Shown: positions 1 to 8,106 of the stretch, in pieces
Layout: each line of letters begins with the position of its first letter
How positions within the stretch are numbered: position 1 is the stretch's first letter
Origin: Ensifer sp. Root278
GTDB lineage: Bacteria; Pseudomonadota; Alphaproteobacteria; Rhizobiales; Rhizobiaceae
Direction of reading: 5' to 3'
DNA: 64,000 nucleotides
Assembly: GCF_001429285.1 (NCBI RefSeq)
Contig: NZ_LMJJ01000040.1
Span: forward strand, 627,365-691,364
Translations under genes and position numbers: made by a program
Notes under the pieces: generated by a model
What the model saw: only the letters and a program-made list of their open reading frames with translations
Database searches by the model: none
Told to the model about the DNA's origin: nothing

Positions 1-203
1 CTGACGGTCTGGTTGTCTTCCTCCGATAGCGCCACCAGGGTCACGTATTGGGTGTAGGTCAGGCCCAGCTTGTCGAGCAGGGGTTTATAGGCGCGGCCAA
101 AGGCGAGGTTTGCGGAATAGATTGCAAAGCAAAGGAAGTTGGAGAGTTTCTTGCCGCCCTTTGCAGGCGTGGTCTCAGGGCTCGCTGTTTTGGAGGCGGG
201 CAT
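1..203 (-). CDS. ohrR: OhrR, MarR-family organic hydroperoxide sensor (partial)
   Basis: This is the N-terminal 67 codons of a MarR-family repressor; the rest lies beyond the left edge. Translating leftward from an ATG at 203 gives a protein with the segment NFLCFAIYSANLAFGRAY, followed by LGLTYTQYVTLVALSE, which is characteristic of OhrR. Cys25 fits the peroxide-reactive cysteine of the family. A purine-rich AAGGAC lies ahead of the ATG. It is divergent from ohr, the classic arrangement in which OhrR represses ohr until an organic hydroperoxide oxidises the cysteine. The family assignment is strong because of motif plus context; the DNA-binding domain cannot be checked here. Confidence 0.88.
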   Translation of the reverse strand, partial: MPASKTASPETTPAKGGKKLSNFLCFAIYSANLAFGRAYKPLLDKLGLTYTQYVTLVALSEEDNQTV

Positions 204-245
204 GGGGGTGTCCTTTTTTCTCTTTCCGTATCTGCACTTAATATA

Positions 246-331
246 AATCGTATCCGATTAAATCGCAATGGTGTTGACGTCGCCTTCAGCTTCATCTATA
301 TAAATCGCATCCGATTGAAGCGGATACGCTT
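246..331. promoter_or_regulatory. Candidate OhrR operators, three dyads
   Basis: The ohrR-ohr intergenic region holds two near-identical 14-bp dyads, AATCGTATCCGATT at 246-259 and AATCGCATCCGATT at 303-316, both AATCG-N4-CGATT. A third, AAGCGGATACGCTT, lies at 318-331 and nearly touches the second. Their position between the divergent starts makes them likely OhrR sites; binding is inferred, not shown. Confidence 0.55.
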
Positions 332-357
332 AATAAATCAAACAGAGAGGAAATGAC

Positions 358-753
358 ATGACCACGAAGCTCGTATTCACTGGCAAGACCCACAACACCG
401 GCGGCCGCAACGGCGGCACCCGCAGCCAAGACGGCATGCTGGAACTGAAGCTGTCGCAGCCGCATCCGGCCGCGGAAAACCTGTTCGGTGCCGCCTGGTC
501 GGCCTGTTACATCGGCGCGATCGAGCTTGCTGCGCAACAGCGCAAGGTGAAGCTGCCGGCCGGCCCCGAGGTTGAGACCGACATCAATCTCAACGTCGAC
601 GACGGTTCATACTTCCTCAGCGCTCGGCTGAATGTCAGCCTGCCGGGCCTCGATCGCGACCTCGCCCATGAAATTATTCACGCCGCCCACGAGATCTGCC
701 CGTACTCCAAGGCGACCCGTGGCAACATCGAAGTCGAGACCAATCTCGTCTGA
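358..753 (+). CDS. ohr: Ohr, organic hydroperoxide reductase (OsmC family)
   Basis: This is a 131-residue protein, close to the usual Ohr length of about 140. Ohr reduces organic and lipid hydroperoxides to alcohols with a pair of cysteines recycled through lipoylated proteins. The two catalytic cysteines are visible as Cys50 in WSACYIGA and Cys114 in HEICPYSKATRGN, the C-terminal motif that separates Ohr from OsmC. GAGAGGAAATGAC places a good ribosome site before the ATG at 358. It is divergent from ohrR and lies downstream of repeated dyads, so induction by organic peroxides is expected. Confidence 0.95.
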   Translation: MTTKLVFTGKTHNTGGRNGGTRSQDGMLELKLSQPHPAAENLFGAAWSACYIGAIELAAQQRKVKLPAGPEVETDINLNVDDGSYFLSARLNVSLPGLDRDLAHEIIHAAHEICPYSKATRGNIEVETNLV

Positions 754-1043
754 TCTCGCCCTCCGAAAATCCTATTGATATCATCGGGATGTGCCGGACC
801 TGGATCTCCAGCCGCGGCGCATCCCGATACCGTTTCAGGGGCTTCGTCCTTGCGCGCCGATCGCGGGCGGAGGCGGTCTTCCGGTCCGACCTCAGGGGAA
901 TGTAATTGGGCTGATCGGCAGAACTCCCGTTGTATGGAACGTGTCGCCTCCCGGGCCGATGCCCTCCGTCGCCGCTTGACAAAGATGGAGGACTGTTCGA
1001 GTTTCGCCTCATGATCTGCCGTCTCGCCAAACTGACGACCTCG

Positions 1044-1066
1044 AAAAAAGCCCCGTACCCGGGGCT
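1044..1066 (-). terminator. Intrinsic terminator reading leftward
   Basis: A 7-bp stem AGCCCCG/CGGGGCT (1049-1055 with 1060-1066) is followed on the minus strand by a run of six T. No minus-strand gene ends here, so it may end a small RNA starting between about 1070 and 1175. The rest of the 754-1179 gap shows no credible gene. Confidence 0.45.
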
Positions 1067-1111
1067 GTCGGTCGTTGCGCGCAGAGCATAGCAAGCACAA
1101 GGATCAGATCG

Positions 1112-1136
1112 ACCCCGCCGGTTCGGACGGGGTTTT
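1112..1136 (+). terminator. Intrinsic terminator reading rightward
   Basis: The stem ACCCCG/CGGGGT (1112-1117 with 1128-1133) is followed by TTTT. It lies 44 bases ahead of the DapA-family gene and could end transcripts coming from ohr or from an intergenic transcript. Confidence 0.4.
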
Positions 1137-1179
1137 CGCTTGCGCTCCGTCTCCGGTTTCTTGAAGGAGATGGAATTTC

Positions 1180-2085
1180 ATGGAAACCACATATTCAATG
1201 CCGAGCGGCCTCTGGCTGCCGCTGATCACGCCGTTTCGTGATGGCGAACTCGATGAGCGCTCGCTGCGTCGGCTGGTGACGCACTATGCCGCAGAGCCGA
1301 TCGACGGCTTCATCCTGGGTGCTACCACCGGGGAGGGCATGGCGCTCGGCGAGGCGGAAGGCGAGCGGCTGGTTGGGATCACCAACGAGACCCTGGCTGC
1401 GGCGGGCAAGTCCATACCGGTCTATTTCGGCCTTTCGGGCAGCGACACGCTGAAGACGGTAAAGGCGCTGGAGCGGACGGCGCCTTGGGATATCACCGGC
1501 TATCTGATCGCCTGCCCCTATTACACAAGGCCGTCGCAACGCGGGCTCTTCGCCCATTTCTCGGCACTTGCCGATGCCACCGCACGGCCGATCCTGATCT
1601 ACAACATTCCCTACAGAACCGGGGTGAACCTCGGCAACGAGACGATGTTGCAACTGGCGGAGCGGGAAAACATCGTCGGCGTCAAGGATTGTTCGGCGGA
1701 TGCGACGCAATCCTTCGATCTGCTGCGCCACAAGCCCCAAGGTTTTTCGGTGCTGACCGGCGAAGACCCGCTGTTCTACACGGCGCTGACTCAAGGGGCG
1801 GAAGGCGGGATCACGGCTTCGGCGCATGTTCAAACGGCAGCCTTCGCCGCCATTCGCAACAGGCTGATATCCGGCGATCAACCGGGGGCTTTGGCCGACT
1901 GGCAGCGTCTTGCCGATCTGCCGAGGCTGCTGTTTGCCGAGCCGAGCCCGGCTCCGATCAAGCACTGGCTCTGGCGCTCAGGGCTCATCGACAGCCCGGA
2001 AATGCGCCTGCCGATGGTGCCGGTCAGCCACGAGCTGGCAGCACGGATCGACCGGGCGATCGCCAGCCAGGACCGCGAAGGCTGA
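1180..2085 (+). CDS. DapA-family aldolase/lyase (dihydrodipicolinate synthase-like)
   Basis: This 301-residue TIM-barrel protein belongs to the DHDPS/N-acetylneuraminate lyase superfamily. The family joins or cleaves pyruvate with an aldehyde through a Schiff base. Visible motifs are ILGATTGEG (46-53) for the pyruvate carboxylate, Tyr141 and Arg146 in YNIPYRTG, and the Schiff-base Lys169 in GVKDCS, all at DHDPS-like spacing. That is compatible with DapA proper (lysine and diaminopimelate synthesis), but rhizobia carry many paralogues acting on other 2-keto acids, so the substrate is open. AAGGAG lies ahead of the ATG. It stands alone between a terminator and a repeat element. Confidence 0.85.
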   Translation: METTYSMPSGLWLPLITPFRDGELDERSLRRLVTHYAAEPIDGFILGATTGEGMALGEAEGERLVGITNETLAAAGKSIPVYFGLSGSDTLKTVKALERTAPWDITGYLIACPYYTRPSQRGLFAHFSALADATARPILIYNIPYRTGVNLGNETMLQLAERENIVGVKDCSADATQSFDLLRHKPQGFSVLTGEDPLFYTALTQGAEGGITASAHVQTAAFAAIRNRLISGDQPGALADWQRLADLPRLLFAEPSPAPIKHWLWRSGLIDSPEMRLPMVPVSHELAARIDRAIASQDREG

Positions 2086-2118
2086 CGGGCTTGCTGGAGC
2101 CCGGCCATTGTCGCTCGG

Positions 2119-2223
2119 CTAGAGCATCCGCTCTCAAGTGGAATCACTGGAGGCGGATAGATGCTCTAGAATCAAAGTGCTACAGCGACCTTTGCGCGCC
2201 TGATAAGGCGCGCGGCGCTGTAG
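2119..2223 (+). repeat. RIME-like mosaic element, left module type B
   Basis: The left hairpin pairs CTAGAGCATCCGC (2119-2131) with GCGGATAGATGCTCTAG (2153-2169). The right module begins ATCAAAGTGCTACAGCG and closes on CGCTGTAG at 2216-2223, with an inner stem of GCGCGCCT/AGGCGCGC. The right module recurs at 12.7, 17.3, 21.1, 27.7, 36.7, 53.5 and 61.8 kb. Another palindrome like the left module follows to about 2271 and overlaps the 3' end of the next gene. Confidence 0.75.
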
Positions 2224-2245
2224 TGCGTCTTTCCGCTTCAAGCGA

Positions 2246-2458
2246 TTACGCTAGAAAGCGGGATGTTCTAGCCAGGGCCTTCAGCGCGCTGCAGTCACGA
2301 ACGCCGCTTTGGTAGATCGCAACAAGCCGCTTTGCGATCCGCTCTGCGGCTTCGCAGCGTCGCGTCAGCCCGCGATCACGCAGGATGTCGTCGAAGATGC
2401 GCTCGATCTCCTGCATGTCATGGGGGTGTATCGCCTGTTGGCGGGTCGTGGAATGCAT
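2246..2458 (-). CDS. Small hypothetical protein
   Basis: This is a 70-residue, charged, probably cytoplasmic protein beginning MHSTTRQQAIHPHD. The ATG at 2458 was chosen over a longer reading because CTGGAGGTCG lies just ahead of it. A helical stretch rich in Glu, Arg and Asp (EIERIFDDILRDRGL) dominates. The last ten or so codons run into a palindromic repeat downstream of 2223, so the natural C-terminus may have been altered by the repeat. I do not recognise a family. Confidence 0.55.
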   Translation of the reverse strand: MHSTTRQQAIHPHDMQEIERIFDDILRDRGLTRRCEAAERIAKRLVAIYQSGVRDCSALKALARTSRFLA

Positions 2459-2616
2459 CGCGCGACCTCCAGAACTGGGGCGAAAGCGCGAATGAACTTT
2501 CAGCCGTTGGAGCCCGTATAAACAGTCCAACGATGGGCGTGAGTATGCGCCGTTTCCCGGCGAATACAATGAAGCCTTGCGGTTGTGTGCGATGGCCGGG
2601 TCGGCGCGACCGTGGC

Positions 2617-4080
2617 TCAGCGCCAGAAGCGCTTGGCGTCGATCACGTCGTCAAGTGCGCTCTGCGCGTGGTCGATCAGCTTGTCCTTGTCGGCGTGCAC
2701 AACGAGCGTTTCGGCGTCCGGATGATCCTCAAGGCCGATCTCGCCGAGCACGAGGGGACCGGACACGAGATCGTTCAGCGTGCCGAGCCTGTCTTGCAGT
2801 CCGGCCATCGCATCGATGAACCGCTTATGGCGCCGCGTGCCCCGCTTGTCGTCAAACAGCGCGGCAAAGAACTCGGCGGCATAACGCAGCTTCTTGGCAT
2901 CCTTGCGGGCCTCGTGCCGCTCCTCGTCGCTGACCTTGGCGAGTGCGCGGCCATGTTTCTTGAGCTTGCGGCGCGCGCGGTCGAGAACGGCTTCGGCGAA
3001 ATCGGCCACCGGCCGGTCGCGAAGCTCGGCGGGCGGCGTCGACAGATAGTCGCCGCAGTGCAGCCATTGCTGGATATCGAGAAGAAGGGCGCGGCCGCGT
3101 GCGCCGTCGAGGGCCTCGAAGACTTCGACGTAGCGGGCGGCGCGCGCCGTCTTCAGGCGGTCGCGCAACTCCGGCTCCGGATCACGCGTCAGGAGAACGT
3201 CAACATCGCGGGCCTTGCCGAAAACACCGGCCAGCCATTTCAGCTCGCCGTTGAGGCGCGCGCTCTCCTCATCGCCAAGCACATCCTTGTAGAGCGAGAT
3301 GGCCGAGCGCAGTCGGCGAAGGGCGACGCGGACCTGGTGGAGCGCCTCCGGGTTCTTTCGTTCACGCAGCACGTCCTCGTTCAGGCGGTAGTGCCTGAGA
3401 CAGGCAAGCGCGATGGTGCGGAAACTCTTCGTCACCCGCATCTCGCGGTCGAGCACGACCGGCTCCGCCTTGAAGACGATCGGCCTGGCGTCGATCAGAC
3501 GGAAGCCGCGCTCGGCCTTGGAAAGAACGCCCAAGCGGAAGGGAACGATCGCCTCGATGCGGCGGGCGAGGGTGAAAAGCGCCTTCGGGTCGCCATCCTT
3601 GAGCTCGAGTTCGATTTCGCCGACGGCGGTCTGGCGATTGCCTGAGGCGATCATTCCACGGTCGAGGGCCACTTCGATCTGCGTGCCGTCCTGGTCAACC
3701 TCCCAGGTCCTGCGCTCGACCTCGACGGTAAAGTGCGGCTCCAGATCGTCGGGCTCAAGGTCAAACGCGGCGGCAAGCGGGGTGGTGTGATCGACGACCG
3801 GCTCATCGGCGGAAAGCGGCTGCTCCCATTCCGGACGGGCAAAGACCGATGCGCCGGGGCCGGTCGCCTTGATCGTCTGGGTGCGTGCCGCGCCGACCGT
3901 GCGGATGCGCAGCGTGAAGCCTGACTGATAGAGATCACGGCCGCGCGTATCGAAATAGACGGACCGTTGCTGCTCCGTGCGCGCCGGCTCACCAAGGAGG
4001 CCGGATGCGGCAAAGCGGTCAAGATCTTCGGGAGAGAGCTCGAGCTTGAGTTCGATTTCGGTGTTCAAACCATCCTCCAT
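2617..4080 (-). CDS. CYTH and CHAD domain protein, predicted inorganic triphosphatase
   Basis: This is about 487 residues. The N-terminal CYTH domain opens with TEIELKLEL, the ExExK signature of the triphosphate tunnel metalloenzymes, and continues through alternating acidic and basic strands to about residue 200. The C-terminal half is a CHAD domain, an all-helical domain with conserved histidines seen as ALHQVRVALRRLRSAI and RHEARKDAKKLRYA. CHAD domains bind polyphosphate, and bacterial CYTH-CHAD proteins hydrolyse inorganic triphosphate. The start is ambiguous: ATGs at 4146, 4107 and 4080 all lack a strong ribosome site; 4080 places the CYTH motif at the usual N-terminal position. It is divergent from the next gene across two hairpin repeats. 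Confidence 0.88.
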   Translation of the reverse strand: MEDGLNTEIELKLELSPEDLDRFAASGLLGEPARTEQQRSVYFDTRGRDLYQSGFTLRIRTVGAARTQTIKATGPGASVFARPEWEQPLSADEPVVDHTTPLAAAFDLEPDDLEPHFTVEVERRTWEVDQDGTQIEVALDRGMIASGNRQTAVGEIELELKDGDPKALFTLARRIEAIVPFRLGVLSKAERGFRLIDARPIVFKAEPVVLDREMRVTKSFRTIALACLRHYRLNEDVLRERKNPEALHQVRVALRRLRSAISLYKDVLGDEESARLNGELKWLAGVFGKARDVDVLLTRDPEPELRDRLKTARAARYVEVFEALDGARGRALLLDIQQWLHCGDYLSTPPAELRDRPVADFAEAVLDRARRKLKKHGRALAKVSDEERHEARKDAKKLRYAAEFFAALFDDKRGTRRHKRFIDAMAGLQDRLGTLNDLVSGPLVLGEIGLEDHPDAETLVVHADKDKLIDHAQSALDDVIDAKRFWR

Positions 4081-4261
4081 GAGCGCGAGGTCATACACTA
4101 ACGCCATTTGAGCACATTGGTTCGCGTTCTGGATGACATGGATCATATTGCGGGCGCAGAGACGGAAAGCCGATCGGCCGGGAAGTCGCGCTCGCCGAGA
4201 CGTGACTGGCCGACAAGGAAATCAGGCTCGACATTTGCCGCTCGATGCCTGGATCATTTGC

Positions 4262-4363
4262 GCAATTCCGGACGGAAAACCGCTTCGCACTTTTCCTGGA
4301 ATTGCTCTTTGTATTGGACGCAATTCCAGGCGGAAAACCGCTTCACACTTTCCCTGGAATTGC
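4262..4363 (+). repeat. Two tandem copies of hairpin family H1 (GCAATTCC stem)
   Basis: Two 44-base palindromic units lie at 4262-4305 and 4320-4363. Each begins GCAATTCC and ends GGAATTGC, with an inner GGAAAA/TTTTCC stem and a loop CCGCTTCGCAC (CCGCTTCACAC in the second). The same unit recurs at 16246-16289 and, inverted, at 17508-17551. The loop is shared with hairpin family H2 near 35-36 kb. Confidence 0.8.
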
Positions 4364-4400
4364 TTTAAGCTCCCGGCATTTCATGCCACGGAATTGATAA

Positions 4401-5507
4401 ATGTCGCTTCGCCTTGCCACCTTCAATATCGAGAACCTTTTGAGCCGCTTCGATTTTTCCGGCTTTCGCAACCAACTCAAGCAGGACCGGGTCCTCAGGC
4501 TCTTCGACGTGAAGACGGAAGCCGAATACCAGCGGCTGGAGGAGGCGCGCACCATCGCGCACACCGATGATACGCGGCAGATGTCGGCGCTCGCGATCGC
4601 CGATTGCGATGCGGATATCCTTTGCCTGCAGGAGGCCGACAACATGGCCTCGCTGCAGGCCTTCGAATACAACTATCTCTTCCGCATGGTGGGTAACGGC
4701 TATCGCCAGAAATACCTGATCGAGGGCAATGATTCGCGTGGGATCGACGTGGCCGTGCTGATGCGCGAGGAGACGCGCGACGGACAGCCGATCGAGTGCC
4801 TGGATGTGAAGAGCCATGCGGGGCTGACCTTTGAAGATCTCGACCTCTTCAACGACCAGCTCGCGCTCACCAACCGGCCGGCCGACCGGATCTTCAAGCG
4901 CGATTGCCTGGAGCTCGACCTGCGCATCGGCGGGCGGCCGCTGACGCTTTATGTCGTGCACTTCAAGTCGATGGGGCCGGCGCGCGAAGGGCTCGACGGC
5001 CGGCAGGCGACGATGCCGCTGCGCGTGGCGGAGGCGAGCGCCGTGCGCCATATCATCGAGAGCCGCTTCGGCCGCGGGAAGACCGCCGACAAGATGTTTG
5101 CGATCTGCGGCGACATGAACGACTACCAGGAGAAGGTGAACATCCTCGGCGACCGGCGCAACGGCTACCAGTTCGTGCCGCACGAGGAGGAAACGAGCTC
5201 GCTCGACGTGTTCAGCCATGACGGCTTCGTGGAAAACCCGATGCTGCGCCGGCCGGTGATGGACCGCTGGACGCTGTTTCACAGCCGCGGACCGCAGGAG
5301 CGGCACCTCTGCCAGCTCGACTATATCTGGCTGTCGCCGGCGCTTGCCAAGCGCAACCACTCCCAGGTGCCCGAGGTCATCCGCGGCGGCCAGCCGTTCC
5401 GCACGATTTTTCCGCCGGGGCTCGACGTGGAGCGCTACCCGCGCACCGGCTGGGACCGGCCGAAGGCGTCGGACCATTGCCCCGTGGCCATAACGCTGGA
5501 TGTGTGA
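4401..5507 (+). CDS. Endonuclease/exonuclease/phosphatase (EEP) family protein
   Basis: This 368-residue protein has EEP-fold landmarks in order: LATFNIENL near the N-terminus (metal-binding Asn and Glu), CLQEADN at about residue 75, a central GIDVAVLMR strand, FAICGDMNDY at about 235 (Asp and Asn of the active site) and the terminal SDHCPVAI with the catalytic Asp-His pair. The family cleaves phosphodiesters in nucleic acids or phospholipids with a divalent metal. No signal peptide is visible, so it is likely cytoplasmic. Its stop at 5507 lies only two bases before the next ATG, which implies co-transcription and probably coupled translation with the Nudix-like gene. The substrate is unknown. 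Confidence 0.85.
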   Translation: MSLRLATFNIENLLSRFDFSGFRNQLKQDRVLRLFDVKTEAEYQRLEEARTIAHTDDTRQMSALAIADCDADILCLQEADNMASLQAFEYNYLFRMVGNGYRQKYLIEGNDSRGIDVAVLMREETRDGQPIECLDVKSHAGLTFEDLDLFNDQLALTNRPADRIFKRDCLELDLRIGGRPLTLYVVHFKSMGPAREGLDGRQATMPLRVAEASAVRHIIESRFGRGKTADKMFAICGDMNDYQEKVNILGDRRNGYQFVPHEEETSSLDVFSHDGFVENPMLRRPVMDRWTLFHSRGPQERHLCQLDYIWLSPALAKRNHSQVPEVIRGGQPFRTIFPPGLDVERYPRTGWDRPKASDHCPVAITLDV

Positions 5508-5509
5508 CC

Positions 5510-6235
5510 ATGGGCGCTCTTGAAAGCAATAGGGCAGCGTGGCCGGCCGAAGGCGTCATCATCCCGATCGACGACGTCGATATCCGCGTCAACGGCGCGG
5601 CGCATCCGTTTCACCTCGGCGAGGTCGAGCGGGCGCAGGAGAACTGGCACCGCGAAATCGCGGCCAACCCGCATCTCTTCGATGGCCGGATGGTGCTGCA
5701 GCGCGCGCTTCGCATCGAGGACGGGCGGATTCGGGGCGAGGGGCATGTCGTGCCCTATTCGACCTTTCTCTGGTGGCGGAAGACGCGGGCCGAAGGCGCC
5801 TTTCATCTCTTCGCCATGCCGGCGATCCTGTCCTCCGACGGCGCGTTGATCCTGGTGCGCATGGGGTCGCACACCGCCAATCCGGCCCGCGTCTACAGCC
5901 CCTCCGGCTCGCTGGAGCCAGAGGATATCGTCGACGGCTGCTGCGACATCGCCGGCAACATTCGCCGCGAGGCGCTGGAAGAAACCGGCATCGATCTCGC
6001 GCTTGCGACGGCCGAGCCCGGCTATCACCTCCTGCATATGGACCGCGCCGTGACCGTGCTTCGCGTCTACCGCTATCCGGAAACGGCGGCGGCGCTGGTT
6101 GCCCGCGTGGCGGCGCATGTCGCTGGTGATCCCGAGCCGGAGATCGACGAGGCGATTGCCGTTTTCGGGCCGGATCCGGACGCGAACAACTATCCGCCCT
6201 TCATCCTGCCTATCCTGAAGTGGCTGTTTCGGTAA
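5510..6235 (+). CDS. Nudix-like hydrolase
   Basis: This is a 241-residue protein. The second half of a Nudix box is clear (RREALEETGID, residues about 155-165), giving the metal-binding glutamates that cleave nucleoside diphosphate-X substrates. The first half is degenerate: the Glu expected eight residues ahead of the RE pair is not there and the segment reads EPEDIVDGCCDIAGN. It therefore resembles Nudix-fold proteins with an insertion in the loop, and activity is not certain. The ATG at 5510 follows the preceding stop by two bases, so it is probably a two-gene operon with the EEP protein. An upstream in-frame start at 5477 would overlap that gene. Confidence 0.8.
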   Translation: MGALESNRAAWPAEGVIIPIDDVDIRVNGAAHPFHLGEVERAQENWHREIAANPHLFDGRMVLQRALRIEDGRIRGEGHVVPYSTFLWWRKTRAEGAFHLFAMPAILSSDGALILVRMGSHTANPARVYSPSGSLEPEDIVDGCCDIAGNIRREALEETGIDLALATAEPGYHLLHMDRAVTVLRVYRYPETAAALVARVAAHVAGDPEPEIDEAIAVFGPDPDANNYPPFILPILKWLFR

Positions 6236-6461
6236 CATCCGCTCGCCACGGCCTTGAATCAATAAATCGCGCTATCTTTTTGTATTTGTAGTGCTTATGC
6301 CGCGCGCGTCTGCTTGCGCCTTAGGCCCTGTTGATGCGCAGGAAGAACTGCCACGCCTTCACACATGCCCGCGCCCCTCGGTCCTCACATCCCAACAATC
6401 AGGAAGGACCGCGCAGGGTGGAAAGCGGACTTCCGCCGGACCAGCCACCGACACTGCAGTC

Positions 6462-7721
6462 TCACAACGTGAAAGCAATATCGTCGGCAGATAAGTCCGC
6501 AAGCGAAACGCCTTCGATGAGGATACCTTCGGTTTCACCATGAAAGGCTACATAGAGACCCTCCTCTGTGTCATGCGAGGCAGCCACAAAGGAATCGAAA
6601 TTATAGATGTTGGTGTCGCCAGGATAGAAGCCCCCCAACTCGATCACGTCGCCACTTTGGGTGTCAAAATCGACGATATGGTCGATGCTGCTATGGCGAA
6701 CCTCAAATCCACTCCAGTGGAATGTGTCAGCGCCCTCACCGCCGATCAGACGATCCGCACCGTCGCCTCCAGAGAGGTGGTCATCGCCTTCACCCCCACT
6801 AAGTGAGTCGACTCCGGCACCGCCTTCAAGGCGGTCATCATCGCCTTCGCCATAGAGATAGTCATTATTTTCGCCGCCAATCAGGCGGTCGGCCCCATTG
6901 CCGCCGAAGAGGTTGTCGCGACTGAGGCCACCGAGCAAAGTATCATTGCCGCTGCCGGTATGTGCGTAAACCCGCTCAAAATTGTGAAAGGCCGTACCGG
7001 TCGATGTAACGCCATTGACCACATCGACCGTGACATCATCGGTCCGATCCGCATCCTCGAACCGTAACGTGTCGTCACCGTCGCCGCCGTCGAGTTTGGC
7101 AGATGAAAGTGTCGTTGTGATGCTGTCGTCGCCACTGCCGCCAGAAAGATGATTGGCCCCGAACCGATCGATTATCGTGTCGTTGCCCGCACCGGCGTCG
7201 ATAACATCAGCACCCAGGGAACTCATTTGATTATGGGTGTTCGGCAATGACTGGCCGCCGATGATGTCCGCGCCGTCTCCGGTCGAGATCACGTCGTCAC
7301 CCGTGCCACCCTCAACAATGTCCTTGCCGCTACCGGTCGTCAGCTCCAGCCGCTCAATGCCGCGGTAGAAGATGTGATTGTCGGTCTCAGCCGGGTCACC
7401 GAAGGTTACGTGGCGGTTCATGCCGTTAAACGTGACTCGGTTGCCCGTCCCTGAAAGATTGATGACCAGCGTATCGATGCCGGCACCTCCCCGCGCCACG
7501 CCGCCCGTTCCGTTGAGTTCCAGCCGGTCATCGCCATCGCCGCCATCGAGCTCGTCATAGCCGCTGAAGCTCACCAAGCCGTCGTTACCGGCCCCGCCAT
7601 AGAGAAAATCGTTCCCAAGCCCGCCGTCCAGCGTGTCATTGGCGCCGAGACCCCAGATATTGTCGTTTTCGTCTGTCCCGAACAGGGTGTCGTTTGCATC
7701 AGTGCCGACTATCTTTGCCAT
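6462..7721 (-). CDS. RTX calcium-binding secreted protein
   Basis: This 419-residue protein is composed almost entirely of RTX nonapeptides (GGxGxDxxx). About 16 can be read, for example GGLGNDFLY, GGDGDDRLE, GGSGDDSIT and GGEGDDHLSG. Such repeats bind calcium in a beta roll and fold outside the cell after type I secretion. There is no N-terminal signal peptide. The C-terminus ends LSADDIAFTL, typical of uncleaved type I secretion signals. No catalytic domain is seen, so it could be a matrix, adhesion or nodulation-effector-type protein rather than an enzyme. Two ATGs nine bases apart are possible; 7721 has AGGAGG at proper spacing, while 7730 would start directly on the Shine-Dalgarno. Confidence 0.9.
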   Translation of the reverse strand: MAKIVGTDANDTLFGTDENDNIWGLGANDTLDGGLGNDFLYGGAGNDGLVSFSGYDELDGGDGDDRLELNGTGGVARGGAGIDTLVINLSGTGNRVTFNGMNRHVTFGDPAETDNHIFYRGIERLELTTGSGKDIVEGGTGDDVISTGDGADIIGGQSLPNTHNQMSSLGADVIDAGAGNDTIIDRFGANHLSGGSGDDSITTTLSSAKLDGGDGDDTLRFEDADRTDDVTVDVVNGVTSTGTAFHNFERVYAHTGSGNDTLLGGLSRDNLFGGNGADRLIGGENNDYLYGEGDDDRLEGGAGVDSLSGGEGDDHLSGGDGADRLIGGEGADTFHWSGFEVRHSSIDHIVDFDTQSGDVIELGGFYPGDTNIYNFDSFVAASHDTEEGLYVAFHGETEGILIEGVSLADLSADDIAFTL

Positions 7722-7870
7722 TGTTTTCATCCTCCTGAAAGCAATCTATAAGCAAACAACAATTGCAAACAAGTATTATATTTATCAAGTGCAGTCATTT
7801 ATTGTACTTCAATTATAATTCAAAACTTAAATTAATATCCATCACTGTCATTCAAATAACTGAAAGCCGG
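7722..7870. promoter_or_regulatory. AT-rich promoter region of the RTX gene
   Basis: The bases upstream of the RTX gene, especially 7741-7860, are strikingly A+T rich with runs such as TATTATATTTATC and TTATAATTC, in an otherwise GC-rich window. Rhizobial MucR/Ros regulators prefer such DNA, so this is a candidate silenced or MucR-controlled promoter. No specific box is claimed. From 7871 to about 8070 I see no gene. Confidence 0.4.
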
Positions 7871-8106
7871 CGCGATCCTGGAACAACTGGCGTTGAGATC
7901 GATTACGCTAGCCCGAAGCGCCCGAGCCAGGCGCGGGACGGCTGGCAAGACTCGGATCTACGATTGTTAGTAGTTGCTGATGTTTCCTTCAACTTTTGCT
8001 ACTGATCTCGAGATGATGGAAGGTAGCGCGGTAACTGTGTGCCGCAGGCTGTTGAGCAAGATGGGAGAGCGCTCATGGCAACGGGGACAGGTTTCATGCC
8101 CGGGGA

